Shown here in pieces: positions 1-12,418 of a stretch of 64,000 nucleotides of DNA. A program made the position numbers and the translations under genes. Origin of the DNA: an uncultured bacterium (lineage in GTDB: Bacteria; Patescibacteriota; Gracilibacteria; Absconditabacterales; Absconditicoccaceae); the NCBI GenBank assembly GCA_947168725.1, contig CAMVNA010000003.1, positions 1-64,000 of the forward strand, in the 5' to 3' direction. Position 1 is the stretch's first letter. Each line of letters opens with the position of its first letter. Under the pieces are notes generated by a model. It saw only the letters and a list, made by a program, of their open reading frames with translations. It searched no databases and was not told where the DNA came from.

Positions 1-2731
1 TAAAACGTTCGATGCACAGTGAAGTGGAAGTAATTGTGCAACAGCAACGGCGACACGGAATAATGTAGTACCAACGTGAAAGATAAGTAATAATGGACCG
101 AAGGATGAGTCGCAAGAGATAACATATACATTTAAAGGAACAGATGCATGAAATGGAAATTTAACATACGTACTATATGAATGAAATAGTTGTGCAGGAA
201 CAACATTAGTAACAGAGAATAATGTATCAGCATGAACAAATAAGACATATAAGAAGACGTTAGCAGAACCAGGAGAATATACAGTAAGTTTGAAAGTAAC
301 AGATGGAAATGGATCATGAAGTACATGTGTAGTAAGTACATGAGTATGGAAGAACACAGCACCAGAGGATGTAAGTATAAGTAATAATGGAGCGGTTGCA
401 GAATGTAAACCTATAACATATACAGCGAGTGCAGTAGATACATGAGCTACATTGAGTTATCAATGGTATTCAGATTCTTCTTGTAATAATTCAATAGCTT
501 GAGCAACAGATGATACATATATATATACATTAAATAATAGTTGAGTACATTCTTTGTATGTGAAAGTAAGTGATAGTCAGTGAAGTGGGACATGTAGTGC
601 AGTAAATACAGCATATTGGACAAATACAGCACCAACATTAACTACAAGTACGTTGACATATAGCACAGTTGTAAGTGGAACGAAAGTATTGTATAGTAAT
701 TTGATAACTGAGATGTGAGCAATAGATGGAGATTGTGGAAGTAGTAAGATTAGTAACACAGGAAATATCAATTGTACAACATGAAGTGCAGAATGGGAAG
801 GAAATGGAATAAGTGTAACTCCACCAACAAATGCAGAGTGAAGTGCAACATGTACAGTAACATTTGCAGATGATGAATGAAGTACAGTACAAGGAACAGT
901 TACATATACATACGATACTACAGGTCCAGAGGTAAATCCTGAACACTGAGCAGCTACATCAGGTTATGTAAATTCAGGAGATACTGTTGAGATTCCATTG
1001 AATGTTACAGAATGAAAATGAATCAATACATCAGATTTTGATGCTAGTGATATACATATTTATGTAAATTGAGTAGAAAAACAGCCAACTAAAACTCTGA
1101 CTTATGATTCTGTAGTATGATGAACATATAAATATACACTTACATTGACCAACTTAACAGGAGATGGAGAATTGAAAATAGTAGTGCCAGCATGATCATT
1201 TACAGATAATGCATGAAATCCAAATATAAATCTTGAATGGACATCAAAAGTAATTGTAGATAATACTATTCCAACATGTGGTATAACTCCGAATACGACA
1301 TCTTGGACAAATGAAGATGTAACATTAACATTGAATTATGATGTAGAATTGAATCAGAATGATGAATGATATAGTTGGAATGGAAATGTATTTAATACTA
1401 ATAAGATAAAAGTTGTAGGTGAAAATGAAAGATACACATGATATGTAAAGGATGCTGCAGATAATGTATGAAGTTGTAGTATAGAGGTAAGTAATATAGA
1501 TAAATGAAAACCACAAATTACATTAACTACAACAGATGCTCAAAAATCTACAACTCAAAGATTGACATGAGTATGTTCAGATTCAGTATGAATTACTCAG
1601 TACTATATTTGAAGTAGTTCTACACCAACATATACAACAATCTCAAGTACTACAAGTTTTACAACATGAATAGATATTACATCAGCATGAACATACTATA
1701 TGTATTGTAGAGATGCAGCAGGAAATGTAGTTAGCGGATCAAAGACATACAATAGTTATGTAGTATATAATATGTTGGAGAAGATAACATGAACAAGCTG
1801 AAGTTATAACACAACTAATTATGATATCGCAAGTAGTGGAACTTATATAGCACCAAAATCTACGCCATTAACATTATCTAGTATATATACTATACCAGAG
1901 AATGCATCTAGTAATACATATAGATGATATTCAACAAGTAATAGTACAAATACACCAAATACATCAGCAACTACAACATTGAATGGAAATAGTACATACT
2001 ATACATGGTTTGATAGAGAGAGATATACATTGAATATGATTATTAATACATGAATAGATATAATATATTATAAGATAAATGGAGCAAGTGGATATAGTAA
2101 TACACAATCTACAGCAAGCAGAGTAGTAAAAGCCTGATCAGATATCTATGTTTATGCAGTAGCTAAGGATGGATATACACATACAGATACTAGTGAAGCT
2201 AATCCACAGGTATGGAATGCGATTACAGAAAGCAAAACATTCTCACCAACAGCTACAGCGAATACAAATACGCAGTATGTAGTATATCATTATGTAAAGA
2301 GGGTATGACAATCTACATATCAATTAACTGAAACAGAGACATGACATTGAATAACGGATGATGTATTAACATTATCATCTCTATCTAAAGAGAGTCAGTA
2401 TCCATGCGCACATTATGATAGATGAAGCTTAACATGAACAGAAAATTGACCATGAGAGATAGTAACAGAAGCAGTAATTAAGTGAGATGGAAGTACAAAG
2501 ATATATCTATACTATACTAGAAATAATTATACAGTGCATTTAAGTGGAGATAAGTGAGTAGATTACTTAGAGATAAATGGAGAGAGAACGACAGAAGCAG
2601 TACGAGAATGTGGAAGTGAAGTACCAGTAAATGCTGTACCTAAACCATGATACCATTTCGTAAGATGGGATAGAGAGGAGACAACAAGGAGAGGATCAGA
2701 AGATAATGAAACATGATGAAACGCAAAATAA
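1..2731 (+). CDS. Large secreted repeat protein, 5'-truncated by window edge
   Basis: The frame with codons starting at position 2 is open from the window edge to TAA at 2729-2731, with many in-frame TGA read as Gly. About 909 residues are visible; the N-terminus is missing. The sequence is rich in Thr, Ser, Asn and Gly. It carries repeated Ig/PKD-like modules near the left end, each opening with an NTAP-type motif and ending in VKVSD or LKVTD strands. Further beta modules with paired Cys follow. A divergent InlB B-type repeat ends in GYHFVRW about 20 residues before the stop. No wall anchor or transmembrane segment is seen at the C-terminus. It is probably a surface adhesin-like protein of the same family as the two genes downstream. 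The specific ligand is unknown. The terminator 10 bases downstream supports the stop. Confidence 0.8.
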
Positions 2732-2740
2732 TATCAGATA

Positions 2741-2776
2741 AACAGGGAGGAATATTTAGATTCTTCCCTGTTTTTT
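2741..2776 (+). terminator. Intrinsic terminator of the first surface-protein gene
   Basis: AACAGGGAGGAA pairs with TTCTTCCCTGTT (one G-U) and is followed by a run of T. Confidence 0.9.
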
Positions 2777-2960
2777 AATCAGATTTATTATATATATGAT
2801 ATTATATAGTATTATATAATAAAAATATAGTAAAAATTTTTGAGTTTTGTTTGCTTTTTTTATACATATTTATATTTTTTTTTATGATTTGGTGTGGCGG
2901 TTTTTTGAAAATGCTAGTTCACAACCACAAAAAAATATACTAAAAAAAGTCCCCAAAAAT

Positions 2961-2988
2961 TTGACAGAAAAAATTTTCTGATTATAAT
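2961..2988 (+). promoter_or_regulatory. Promoter of second surface-protein gene
   Basis: TTGACA (2961-2966), 16-nt spacer, TATAAT (2983-2988). The start codon at 3029 lies 40 nt downstream. The rest of the 2777-3028 gap is very AT-rich. A possible weak stem pairs TGTGG near 2893 with CCACA near 2928; nothing else is recognised there. Confidence 0.85.
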
Positions 2989-3028
2989 TAACGCTGTAAA
3001 TGATATTTTAATTTATTTCTTATTAAAA

Positions 3029-5950
3029 ATGTCCAACTTTAGGAAGTTTATCAGCGTAGCAGCAGTAGCAATGTTGGGGGTGACCAATTTGCTAACACCA
3101 TTGTCTTACGCAAATGCAGCGGATGTAGACAATTATGATTGAGCTACAAACCCAATTTCGACTGCAAAATCTTTTAGTTTTCTTATGCCAGCGCATCATG
3201 TATATCTGTATGCGACAACTGAGGCAAACAAGTATTTCGTAGATTATCATGGAAATGATGGAGCATCATGAACAATGCCAGAACAAATGTTCACTTATGA
3301 TGAATCATGATCTCTAAATCCAAATGCATTCGTGAAAACATGATATACATGGCAATCATGGAATACTACAACAGGTGGAGATGGAACACCATATACATCT
3401 GGACAAGAAGTAAAGAACTTGACCACTCAGGAGAGTGGACACTATCATATCTATGCTCAATGGTGAGCTAATGGATATACTATTGCATATGATTTAAATC
3501 AAGGTAGTTGAACAAGTGTGCCAGTTCATGGAGCGAGCCATCCAACGAGTGCAACATATGATAGTGGATTTACAGTAAGTAATCCATCTAGGACATGATA
3601 TAGCTTCTCAGGTTGGCATATCACAGGAATGGATACTGCATATCCTCATGAGGTTGGATGAGCAGATGTCAATGATACTGTAGCAGATGGAGTAATGTGA
3701 ACATCATTCAACAATCTACGTGCAACAAGTGGAACAGTACACTTCGCGGCTAAATGGAATCCTGATCAAGTAAATTATGTAATAAATTATTATCAACAAA
3801 AATTAGATGGAACTTATCCAGAGACTCCAACAGATACACATACTGGAACAGCTACAGCGGATGATTTCATAACTTGAGATCTTGTTGAATACTCATGATT
3901 TACAACTCCATCAGCACAGGGAACAGGAATTAAACCAGATGGAACAACTGCAATTAGATATGAATATGTTAGAAAATCTTATGACTTAGAATTGATAGCA
4001 GGTAAATGAGTAGAGACAGTAACTGTAAATTCAACTTCTTATAGTAGTGGAGGTACAAATAGTTGAACACATACTTATTCATTCAAATATGATGATGATG
4101 TAGCTTTGAGTTTCAAATTAAAACCATGATATCAAACAGGAACATGGAGTGGATATAGTGGTGATAGTGCTTCATTTAACATGCCTGCAGAAAATATTTC
4201 AAAGACAGCTTATGCAGACTTAATTACATATGACTTAATTATCCATCCTACATGAGGATCTGGAGCTATAAGTACAAGAACTTATAATGTAGAGGATGAA
4301 AATATCCCATTGGGAAATCCAGAAAGAGATCATAGTACATTCGAATGATGGACTGGATGAGTAATTAATGGAACTCAATTAGATTGACCAACAAAAAATG
4401 TAGTAGTTACATGATGAAGTATTGGAAATAGAGAATATACTGCTACATGGAGTTGTGATATTTGATATCATATAGTAGATACAGGTACCAATGCAGAACA
4501 ATGTACAGAGGATACAAATACACAATATAAAGTTAATCATCTATGACAAGATTTAGAGTGAAATTATACTGTTAATCTTGAATCATATACAGGTTACGGA
4601 ACTACTGACACAACAACAGCAGTTACAGGACGTGATTATGTATGATTTGCACCTGATCATATAGATCAGACACAAATTTACTGAGGTGGTACATGAGTAG
4701 TTAATGCTTATTATAATAGAGAAAGTTATAATAGAACAATAGATGTTTCAACAGGAGTGACAGTAACTACTACGGCAGATCACTCTGGAGGTAATAGTTG
4801 ACCATATCTATATCAAGATACAGTAACACTTAATGCTGATGTACAGAGTTGATATACATTTGAGTCTTGGACAGTAACAACTGAGTCAGGTGATATTACA
4901 GTAACTAATCCTACATCACCAGAAGGTGCAACATTTACAATGCCAGCATCAGATGTAACAATTAAGGCAAATGTATCAACAAATACATACCATGTCTCAA
5001 TTAATAAGAAATGATGAGAAGGAGGTACAGATAGTGGATATGCTTATACAGTAGAAGATACTGTTAACTTGTCTAATCCACACAGAGATAATAGTACATT
5101 CGTATGATGGTCATGAACTGATTTAGAAGCAGTAACACATGATGTATCATTTAGTGGAAGAGCATATGATAGTTCTTATGAAGCAGTTTGGTCATGTAAC
5201 ACATGATACCATGATAATAGAGAATGAACAGCTTGTCTTAACAACGCATATACAGTAACAATTAATTATGATGATGATGATAAAGTTCCTCAGACAGTAA
5301 CAACAGGATTTACATACGATGAAACATGACATATTGATATCCCACAGAAATCATGATATACATTTAAGTGATGGTCAATTACATGAATGACTGAATGAGT
5401 AACACACTATATGGGAGATCAAACATCAACAGCAGCAACAGCGAGTGGAGTGGAAGCGACAGAGTTTAAGAATTTAGCTACATGAGGAACAGTAACGTTT
5501 ACAGCAATTTGGGAGGCTAATGAAGATACTAAGTATAAAGTATACTACTTTACTGAAGATACAGATGGAAGTGGATACACATTAGTAGATTCAGGAGTAC
5601 GTAACGGAACTTCTGATGTACAAGTTGCAGTTTCAAGCTTAGTATACGATATTTCATGATATAATACACCTACTCTATGATACCTAGATTGAGGAGCTAG
5701 CGGTCCTAGTGGATCAGGACAAACTGCAATTACAATTGATAGACATGGAACTACAGAAATCTACTTATTCTACGATAGAGGAACATTCCATGTATACTTG
5801 AGTGGAGATGCACATGTAACATCATTGAGTGGAGAATGAAATTATAGATTCTGAGACACAGTAAATGTGAGTGCAACAGTTCAATCATGATATCACTTCA
5901 AAGAATGGCAGAAGAAAAGCAGTTTAGCTGAGCTATGAAGATCAGAATAA
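3029..5950 (+). CDS. Secreted InlB B-repeat (Listeria/Bacteroides type) surface protein
   Basis: This is a 973-residue protein read with UGA as Gly. A clear signal peptide (SNFRK, then a hydrophobic stretch ending LSYANAA) supports the ATG at 3029. The mature part is a chain of beta-rich InlB B-type repeats (YTIAYDLNQG, GYSFSGW, GYTFKGW, GYTFESW, FTAIWEA) joined by Thr/Ser/Gly-rich linkers, with a few Cys-containing modules. Residues just after the signal peptide (SFLMPAHHVYLYATTE) match the start of the next gene, so the two are paralogues. Like the first gene it stops soon after a GYHFKEW strand and has no anchor motif, and a terminator follows 22 bases later. It is likely a secreted or surface-exposed adhesion or attachment protein. 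Function beyond that is inference. Confidence 0.85.
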
Positions 5951-5972
5951 AAGTTTATAACTAACTAAATAT

Positions 5973-6005
5973 AATAGAGAGAGCGGAGGCTCTCTCTATT
6001 TTTTT
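5973..6005 (+). terminator. Intrinsic terminator
   Basis: AATAGAGAGAG pairs perfectly with CTCTCTCTATT around a short loop and is followed by T6-7. Confidence 0.93.
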
Positions 6006-6030
6006 ACAAAAACTTTTTTTGAATTAAGGC

Positions 6031-6058
6031 TTGACTGTGAATAGAATATATTTATAAA
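6031..6058 (+). promoter_or_regulatory. Promoter of SLH-anchored protein gene
   Basis: TTGACT (6031-6036), 16-nt spacer, TATAAA (6053-6058). The leader to the start at 6140 is about 75 nt. Confidence 0.65.
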
Positions 6059-6139
6059 TAATCTGTGTAAATTCTTTGGGAAAACAAAAAAACAAAACCA
6101 GAAGCGGTCTTTTTACCTATTTTTGTACTCCATTGTCGG

Positions 6140-7822
6140 ATGTTTAGAGGGAAGAAATTTCTTAGTTCGATGGCATTTGTGATTGGAGGGTTGATAGGAG
6201 CATCTATGCTTACATATTTTTCGTTTGCTCAAAATTATGATGAGTTGATGGGATCTAATCTGGTTAATAGTATATTCAGCTTTATCATGCCTAAGCATGA
6301 TGTATATTTATATGCTGTAACAGAACCAAATACATATACAATACGTTTTGATGTAAATGGAGGATATTGAGCTATGGATAATTTGGAAATGACTTATGAT
6401 AAAACATGAGTGTATTTACCTCTAAATACACTTGTGAAGGATTGAGCTGTTTTCAATTGATGGAATACTGAACCGTGATGAACATGAACAGGTTTTGCTG
6501 ATTGAGCAGAAGTATTTAATTTGACTACAGAAGATTGAGGAGAAGTACGATTGTATGCACAGCGAGCTGAAGAAATCTCTTATACAATTGAGTATTGTCT
6601 AGAAAATATAGCATGAACGTGATGTGATGTAGTAGAGACATGAGAAGGAACGGCTGCATCTGGTTCTGTCGTAATAGAGACATGAAATGAATATACATGA
6701 TTTACATTGAGGACAGGAAATGCTGTTATTTCTGGTTGAATAGTGCAGTATTATTACACAAGAAATATGTATAATCTGATTGTAAATGATAGAGGTAAGA
6801 TTCCAGTTGATACATGAGTTAAATACGGAGATTCTCTTATATTGCCTGCAGATCCTGAATGGACATGAAATACATTCTTATGATGGTTTGATGGAGATGA
6901 TGAGTATACACATGCATCAACAATGCCAGCTCATAATCTAGAGATAATAAGTAAATGGGATTATGGAGAGCATTCAGTTACGTTTGATACAGATTGATGA
7001 ACTGAGATACCTACGTTCACAGGTAATTATGGAGATCCAGTTCCATATCCAGAAAAACCAACTAAAACGTGATATGAGTTTGTATGATGGGAGCCAGAAC
7101 CCCCAGAAACTATAACTTGAGATGATATTGTAGTTAAGGCTATATGGAAAGAAGTAAGTGGTGGCGGATGATGGAGTGGATGATGATGAAGATGATGAGG
7201 TGGATGAGGATGATGAGATTCATCAGATTCTACGGATTCATCAGATTCACCAGATGAACCTTCATGAGAGCATGGAGCAGCAAAAGATAAAACAGCAGAG
7301 ACAGTAGATAGAAATAGAAATAACATGGAAGTATTGATTGGGTACATGTGGGCACGTAGTAAATGAATTATAGATACAGCGCGAAAAGATTCTGATCCAG
7401 ATGGATATATACCTAGATGAGATATGGCAGAATTAGTAGTAAGGTTTACAGAGAATGTACTAGGAAGAAAAGTTCCACCGATACCTTCATATTGTAAATG
7501 GTGAGATCCAGAAAGAGATTGGTGGAAACCAAATGCGAAAATGTATGCAGAAAAATCTTGTGCATTATGAGTGATGTGAATTAGAATGCAAAACTTCTTA
7601 CCAAACAAAATACTTGATAGGGCTGAATTCTGAACAATCTTATCAAGATTGCTATGGTGAGATAAATATGACGTAGTAGATGCGACAGCAACTAAACTAT
7701 ATTATACGAGGCATCTATGAGCTCTTAATAGAGAATGAATTATGACCCAGATAGACAATCCTGAAGATAGATGGGAGTTGAGAAAATGGGCATGGTTGAT
7801 GTTAATGAGAGTAAAAACTTAA
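6140..7822 (+). CDS. InlB-repeat protein with Gly-rich linker and C-terminal SLH-like anchor
   Basis: This is a 560-residue protein (UGA as Gly). The signal peptide is FRGKKFLSSMAFVIGG then a hydrophobic core to FSFAQ. Residues about 50-340 hold InlB B-type repeats (YTIRFDVNGGYG, FLGWFDGDDEY, GYEFVGWEPE). A linker at about 340-385 is almost pure Gly, then Ser/Asp; many of its Gly codons are TGA. The C-terminal 170 residues (RSKGIIDTARKDSDPDGYIPRG..., then two similar units with ILDRAEF and GIMTQ) look like three S-layer-homology repeats. SLH domains bind secondary cell-wall polymers, so this is probably a wall-anchored surface protein. Its start resembles the neighbour upstream (SIFSFIMPKHDVYLYA). 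Promoter and terminator on both sides make it a single-gene unit. Confidence 0.85.
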
Positions 7823-7831
7823 AATAAAAAG

Positions 7832-7858
7832 GGACTCACGATTATGGGTCCTTTTTTT
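7832..7858 (+). terminator. Intrinsic terminator
   Basis: GGACTCA pairs with TGGGTCC (one G-U) and is followed by a run of T. Confidence 0.85.
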
Positions 7859-7896
7859 GAAAAATAATTTTTATTGAGCAAAAAATAATCAAATTT

Positions 7897-7924
7897 TTGC
7901 ATTATTTTTGTTTGTGTGTATAAT
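7897..7924 (+). promoter_or_regulatory. Promoter of M23 peptidase gene
   Basis: TTGCAT (7897-7902), 16-nt spacer, TATAAT (7919-7924); the start codon is at 7953. Confidence 0.75.
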
Positions 7925-7952
7925 TTTAGTAGATTTATATTAAAATTTACTC

Positions 7953-8771
7953 ATGGAAAGAGCGGATAGAAATCTGGAAAATAGAAATCATAAATCGCCT
8001 GAAGATTTTTGAGTATCTTTTGATGAAAATAATTATGAAGAACAAATGACTAGAATTACAGAAGAAAAAAATTTAGCAAAAGAAGATGCTCAAAATAGGG
8101 CAGAAGACCTGAAATATAAATTATTTGAAAATGTTGATAAACATGAAAAAGTTCAAGAATTTATTAGAGATAATTGTTCAGAGCCAATACCTGGAATTGA
8201 TAAGATAGTTCCTTTTAAAGATTTGGTAGAAATGTTGGTAAAGTGAGCAGAAGAAGAATGAAAGGCAGATGTAAAGAAAAGCATATTAGAAGGTAATGCA
8301 AAAGATAAGAGAATATATGAATTAAAGGCATATAGGAATTTAATTAAAAAATGATTTATATTGCCTTCAGATAATAGAAGTTATAAAAATGAGCAATATC
8401 ATTTATGAGTGGATTATAATGTAAAGGCGTGATTTGAGGTAAGGTCTATTTATAATTGAAAAGTTGTTGCTTCATGATTGGATTGATGACTTTGACATAG
8501 AGTTATTGTTGAACATTCTATGTCGGATTGAATAACGAAATTCTATTCAATGTATGCACATCTTGGACCAGAAAAATTGCCAAAAGTGGGAGATGATATT
8601 AAGACTTGAGATATGATTGGTAGAGTTTGAGATCCTTTTAGTAAAGATAATTGAGATTGGGAAGAGCATTTGCATTTTCAAATTATGGAAAATGTAGATT
8701 CTCCAAAATGATATTCAAATGTTGAAGGAAAATGAAATTATGATGTTTTGAAATCTTTTGGTAAAGAATAA
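7953..8771 (+). CDS. M23-family (LytM-type) metallopeptidase domain protein
   Basis: This is a 272-residue protein. The first 140 residues are charged and helical (acidic/lysine-rich, likely coiled coil), with no signal peptide or membrane segment visible. The C-terminal half is an M23 peptidase fold. HLGVDY supplies the His-x3-Asp zinc ligands, HSMSDGITKFYSMYAHLGPE carries the conserved YxHL element, and HLHFQI gives the HxH motif. The typical VGDDIKTGDMIGRVG lysostaphin-like strands lie between them. M23 enzymes cleave peptidoglycan cross-bridges. With no export signal this one may act from the cytoplasm, be exported by an unknown route, or be non-enzymatic. It converges with the next gene, whose stop is only 2 bases away. 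Confidence 0.8.
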
Positions 8772-8773
8772 AT

Positions 8774-9220
8774 TTATTTATCTAAAATTAATTCATCAAC
8801 TGTGAATGTAGAGATAGTTACATCTCATTGCAGTTGATATTTTGATTTGATTCAGGCGACTGCTTGTTTCATTGAAGTAATTCATTTTGTATTTGGTAGG
8901 ATTATTCATGTTTTTTCTCATGTGATTTCGGCAAGTAATACTCAATTGGTTTTTGGATCCATATTTAGAAATGTATTTATGTCTTTTTGTTCAATAATAT
9001 TATTAACTATATCAATGATGATATGTTTAGTCTTAGATTCTTGTTTCTTTAAAATTCAATTGTATAATAGAGTTATCATTTCCTCTAAAGTTTTATCTGT
9101 AGTCAATACCCCATTAGAAATTAGAAGTTTTCATTTATCATCAAAAAGAGAAAAGAAAAGTCAGATTTTATTTTCGGGTTTATATTTAGTGTAGATTAGT
9201 TTTTTGATTTCTTCTAGCAT
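8774..9220 (-). CDS. Conserved-looking hypothetical protein, 148 aa
   Basis: The minus frame is open from ATG at 9220 to TAA at 8776 with 14 or so TGA-Gly codons, several in short turns ([21 protein letters not shown]). The protein starts [30 protein letters not shown] and ends TVDELILDK. It looks like a single soluble alpha/beta domain with no signal or membrane segment. I do not recognise the family. The opposite-strand 115-codon frame at 8847-9194 has a membrane-like composition and lacks a stop-spanning context, so I take it as the shadow. The gene is divergent from tgt (84 bases between starts) and convergent with the M23 gene. Confidence 0.65.
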
Positions 9221-9303
9221 TTATCTTGAATACAACAACTAAAATCGATTGCTTATTTAAGGGTTTTCTTTATAGTAATCGCAGTTTATCTTATTTAAAA
9301 TCA

Positions 9304-10446
<1,143 letters not shown>

Positions 10447-10452
10447 TTTTAA

Positions 10453-11253
10453 ATGAATATGGAAAAATATCCAGAGTCATATGTTGATGTAAAAAGTATT
10501 TGTCCAAATTGGGTAACTGATAATTTTTTGGATTTTATGGATTTAAAATTAGAAAATCTGAAAGGTAAGAAGATAACGAGTATTGGATGATGATTTGGAA
10601 TTTTTGAAATGGATGCAGCTAAAGCTTGAGCAAACGTGACAATTGTGGATCCAATGTTTGCGGATCAGGATTGAATAGATTGTAAATTAAAGGAAAATAT
10701 TGAGTGGATGTGAAGTAAAATAAGATGAAAATTCGAGAATAGAATTGAGAGAATGAAAAAGGAGATTGTAGAGATTATTTCAAAAAGTAAGGATGATGCT
10801 AAGATATTAGAAGCAAAATGAACTTTGCAGTGGTATAATGATTGTCAATCAAGCATGAGAGAGTATATACGTAGACGTAAAATTTTGATGGAACATTTAA
10901 AAAACTGGGAAGAGAATCAAGGTAAATATTGATTAATTCTTAATCCTTCATCATGAGATAATATTGAGTGAGTTGACACAAATAGTCAGGATTTTGTCAT
11001 TATTTGACATACTCTGTGACATATTTATAGTAAATCTCTATTAGATATAGGTGATTTCTTACATGAAGCGCAAAGATTATTAAAACCAGGATGAAAACTT
11101 TATATTATAGACTATGTATGAGATATATCATCGTTAGAAAGATTACTTGAAAAAACTAAGTTAAAAAAATATTATAAAGTAAATAAATGAAGTTTTGTTT
11201 GTTGCTTTGATAAGGAATGATTATCCGAATTTTTGGAAAAGGAGTTTAAGTAA
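10453..11253 (+). CDS. SAM-dependent class I methyltransferase-like protein
   Basis: This is a 266-residue protein. A Rossmann-type motif I is seen near residue 45 (SIGGGFGIFEMDAAKAG), followed by VTIVDP at the expected acidic residue of motif II. Later FVIIGHTLGHI and LLKPGGKLYIIDYVGD match motifs IV-VI of class I methyltransferases (the xLKPGG loop is diagnostic). A basic helical insert (RMKKEIVEII..., REYIRRRKILMEH) lies between. The substrate is not evident. It lies 6 bases after tgt and 25 before another methyltransferase, which may suggest a tRNA-modification unit, but that is inference. Confidence 0.7.
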
Positions 11254-11278
11254 TATTTATTTTGGTTATGAGACAAAA

Positions 11279-12322
11279 ATGTATTTCGCAGTAGTAGGAA
11301 ATTTCCCAGAAATTACATTAGCAGAATTAAGATTAATCGATGCAAAAGATATCAAAAAAGTTTGAAAGCATTTGATAATTTTTGATACAAAAAAAGAAGA
11401 TCAGATTCCTTCTTTGGCTTCACTGGTGAAATGGTGAAAAATAATTTCAATTTCTGAAATTCAAGGTTACATTTGAGACAAGAAGATATTGTGAATCGAG
11501 GATAAGAATCATGCTGTTAAATTTAAAAAACAGTTTGATCTAAAAAGATACAAGGAAGTTTGACTATTGCATACGGATATTGATGTAAAAAAGAAATGAA
11601 TTGAACTAATCAAAATCTGAGCAGAATGGTGAATTGTGCTATGATATCAGAATATTAAACTTTACGAATTGGCAGATTTTGATAAACCTTGACGTAGCAT
11701 GCAGATGTGAATGATGCCTGCAAAACTTACTCACACAATGATAAATATTGCTTTATCTCATGCTGAAAATAAAAGATTTAAATTAATCTATGATCCATTC
11801 TGTGGAACTGGAACTACATGAATTATAGCCAATTATTTATGATATGATTTTATAGGTTCAGATATTAAACTTTGATTTGCACTCAAAAACCAAGAATGGT
11901 GGAAAAATAATAGAAATTTTCATAATCAGATTTTTGATTTCTTCGACCAAGATATTTCTAAACCCTTAGATGAAAAGCTGTTCGCTCCATTACTAGATCA
12001 TGAAACTTTGATAGTGACTGAGGGATGGCTTTGACCAATTATTAAGCAGTCTACCACAGCTGAGCAAGTTTATGAATATCAGCGTTGGGTAAAAAATTTG
12101 TATTTACAGTTCATTCAGACAATAGCAGATTTTTATGATAAATATGATCAAAAAAGACCAGTTATGGTATTTACGATTCCAGTTTATATTGGTCATGAAA
12201 ATATTATTCAGGATTTGATTACACTGTTATGTGAGAAATTGCAGCGAAATTTAGAGGTGATTGATGAATTATATAAAAGAGAAAATCAAAAAGTCTGAAG
12301 AAAAATCATGATTTTGAGATAG
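11279..12322 (+). CDS. Trm11/UPF0020-family RNA methyltransferase-like protein
   Basis: This is a 347-residue protein. The N-terminal half (MYFAVVGNFPEITLAELR) resembles the THUMP-containing part of tRNA guanine-N2 methyltransferases. The C-terminal half has LIYDPFCGTGTTGIIANYLG (motif I) and FIGSDIKLG (motif II). The usual catalytic D/N-P-P-Y is replaced by VTEGWLGP, as in Trm11-type relatives with modified motif IV. Family members methylate G10 of tRNA; activity here is unproven given the motif change. The start at 11279 was chosen because the frame upstream has no better ATG. It follows the previous gene by 25 bases. Confidence 0.7.
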
Positions 12323-12346
12323 AAAGTAAAAATTAAAAAACAAGTC

Positions 12347-12374
12347 TTGACATTTTTGTCAAATATTTTATTAT
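12347..12374 (+). promoter_or_regulatory. Promoter with overlapping palindrome upstream of ClpP-like gene
   Basis: TTGACA (12347-12352), 16-nt spacer, TATTAT (12369-12374). The -35 box is one arm of a perfect palindrome TTGACATTTTTGTCAA (12347-12362), which could be a repressor operator. The regulatory role is inferred. Confidence 0.55.
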
Positions 12375-12418
12375 AGACTAAAATAAAAGTATGAATAATG
12401 TAAAAAACAAATTAAAAA

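Noticed and set aside
7027-7608. Minus-strand 193-codon frame
   Set aside because: It mirrors the glycine linker and SLH region of the plus gene; the His/Pro/Ser-rich sequence is the complement of TGA/GGA runs.
8847-9194. Plus-strand 115-codon frame
   Set aside because: Composition is hydrophobic and unlike a real membrane protein family; the minus frame under code 25 is longer, starts with ATG and has normal composition.
9226-9303. TTG start for tgt
   Set aside because: Would add 26 residues outside the family core; the ATG at 9304 fits conserved length.
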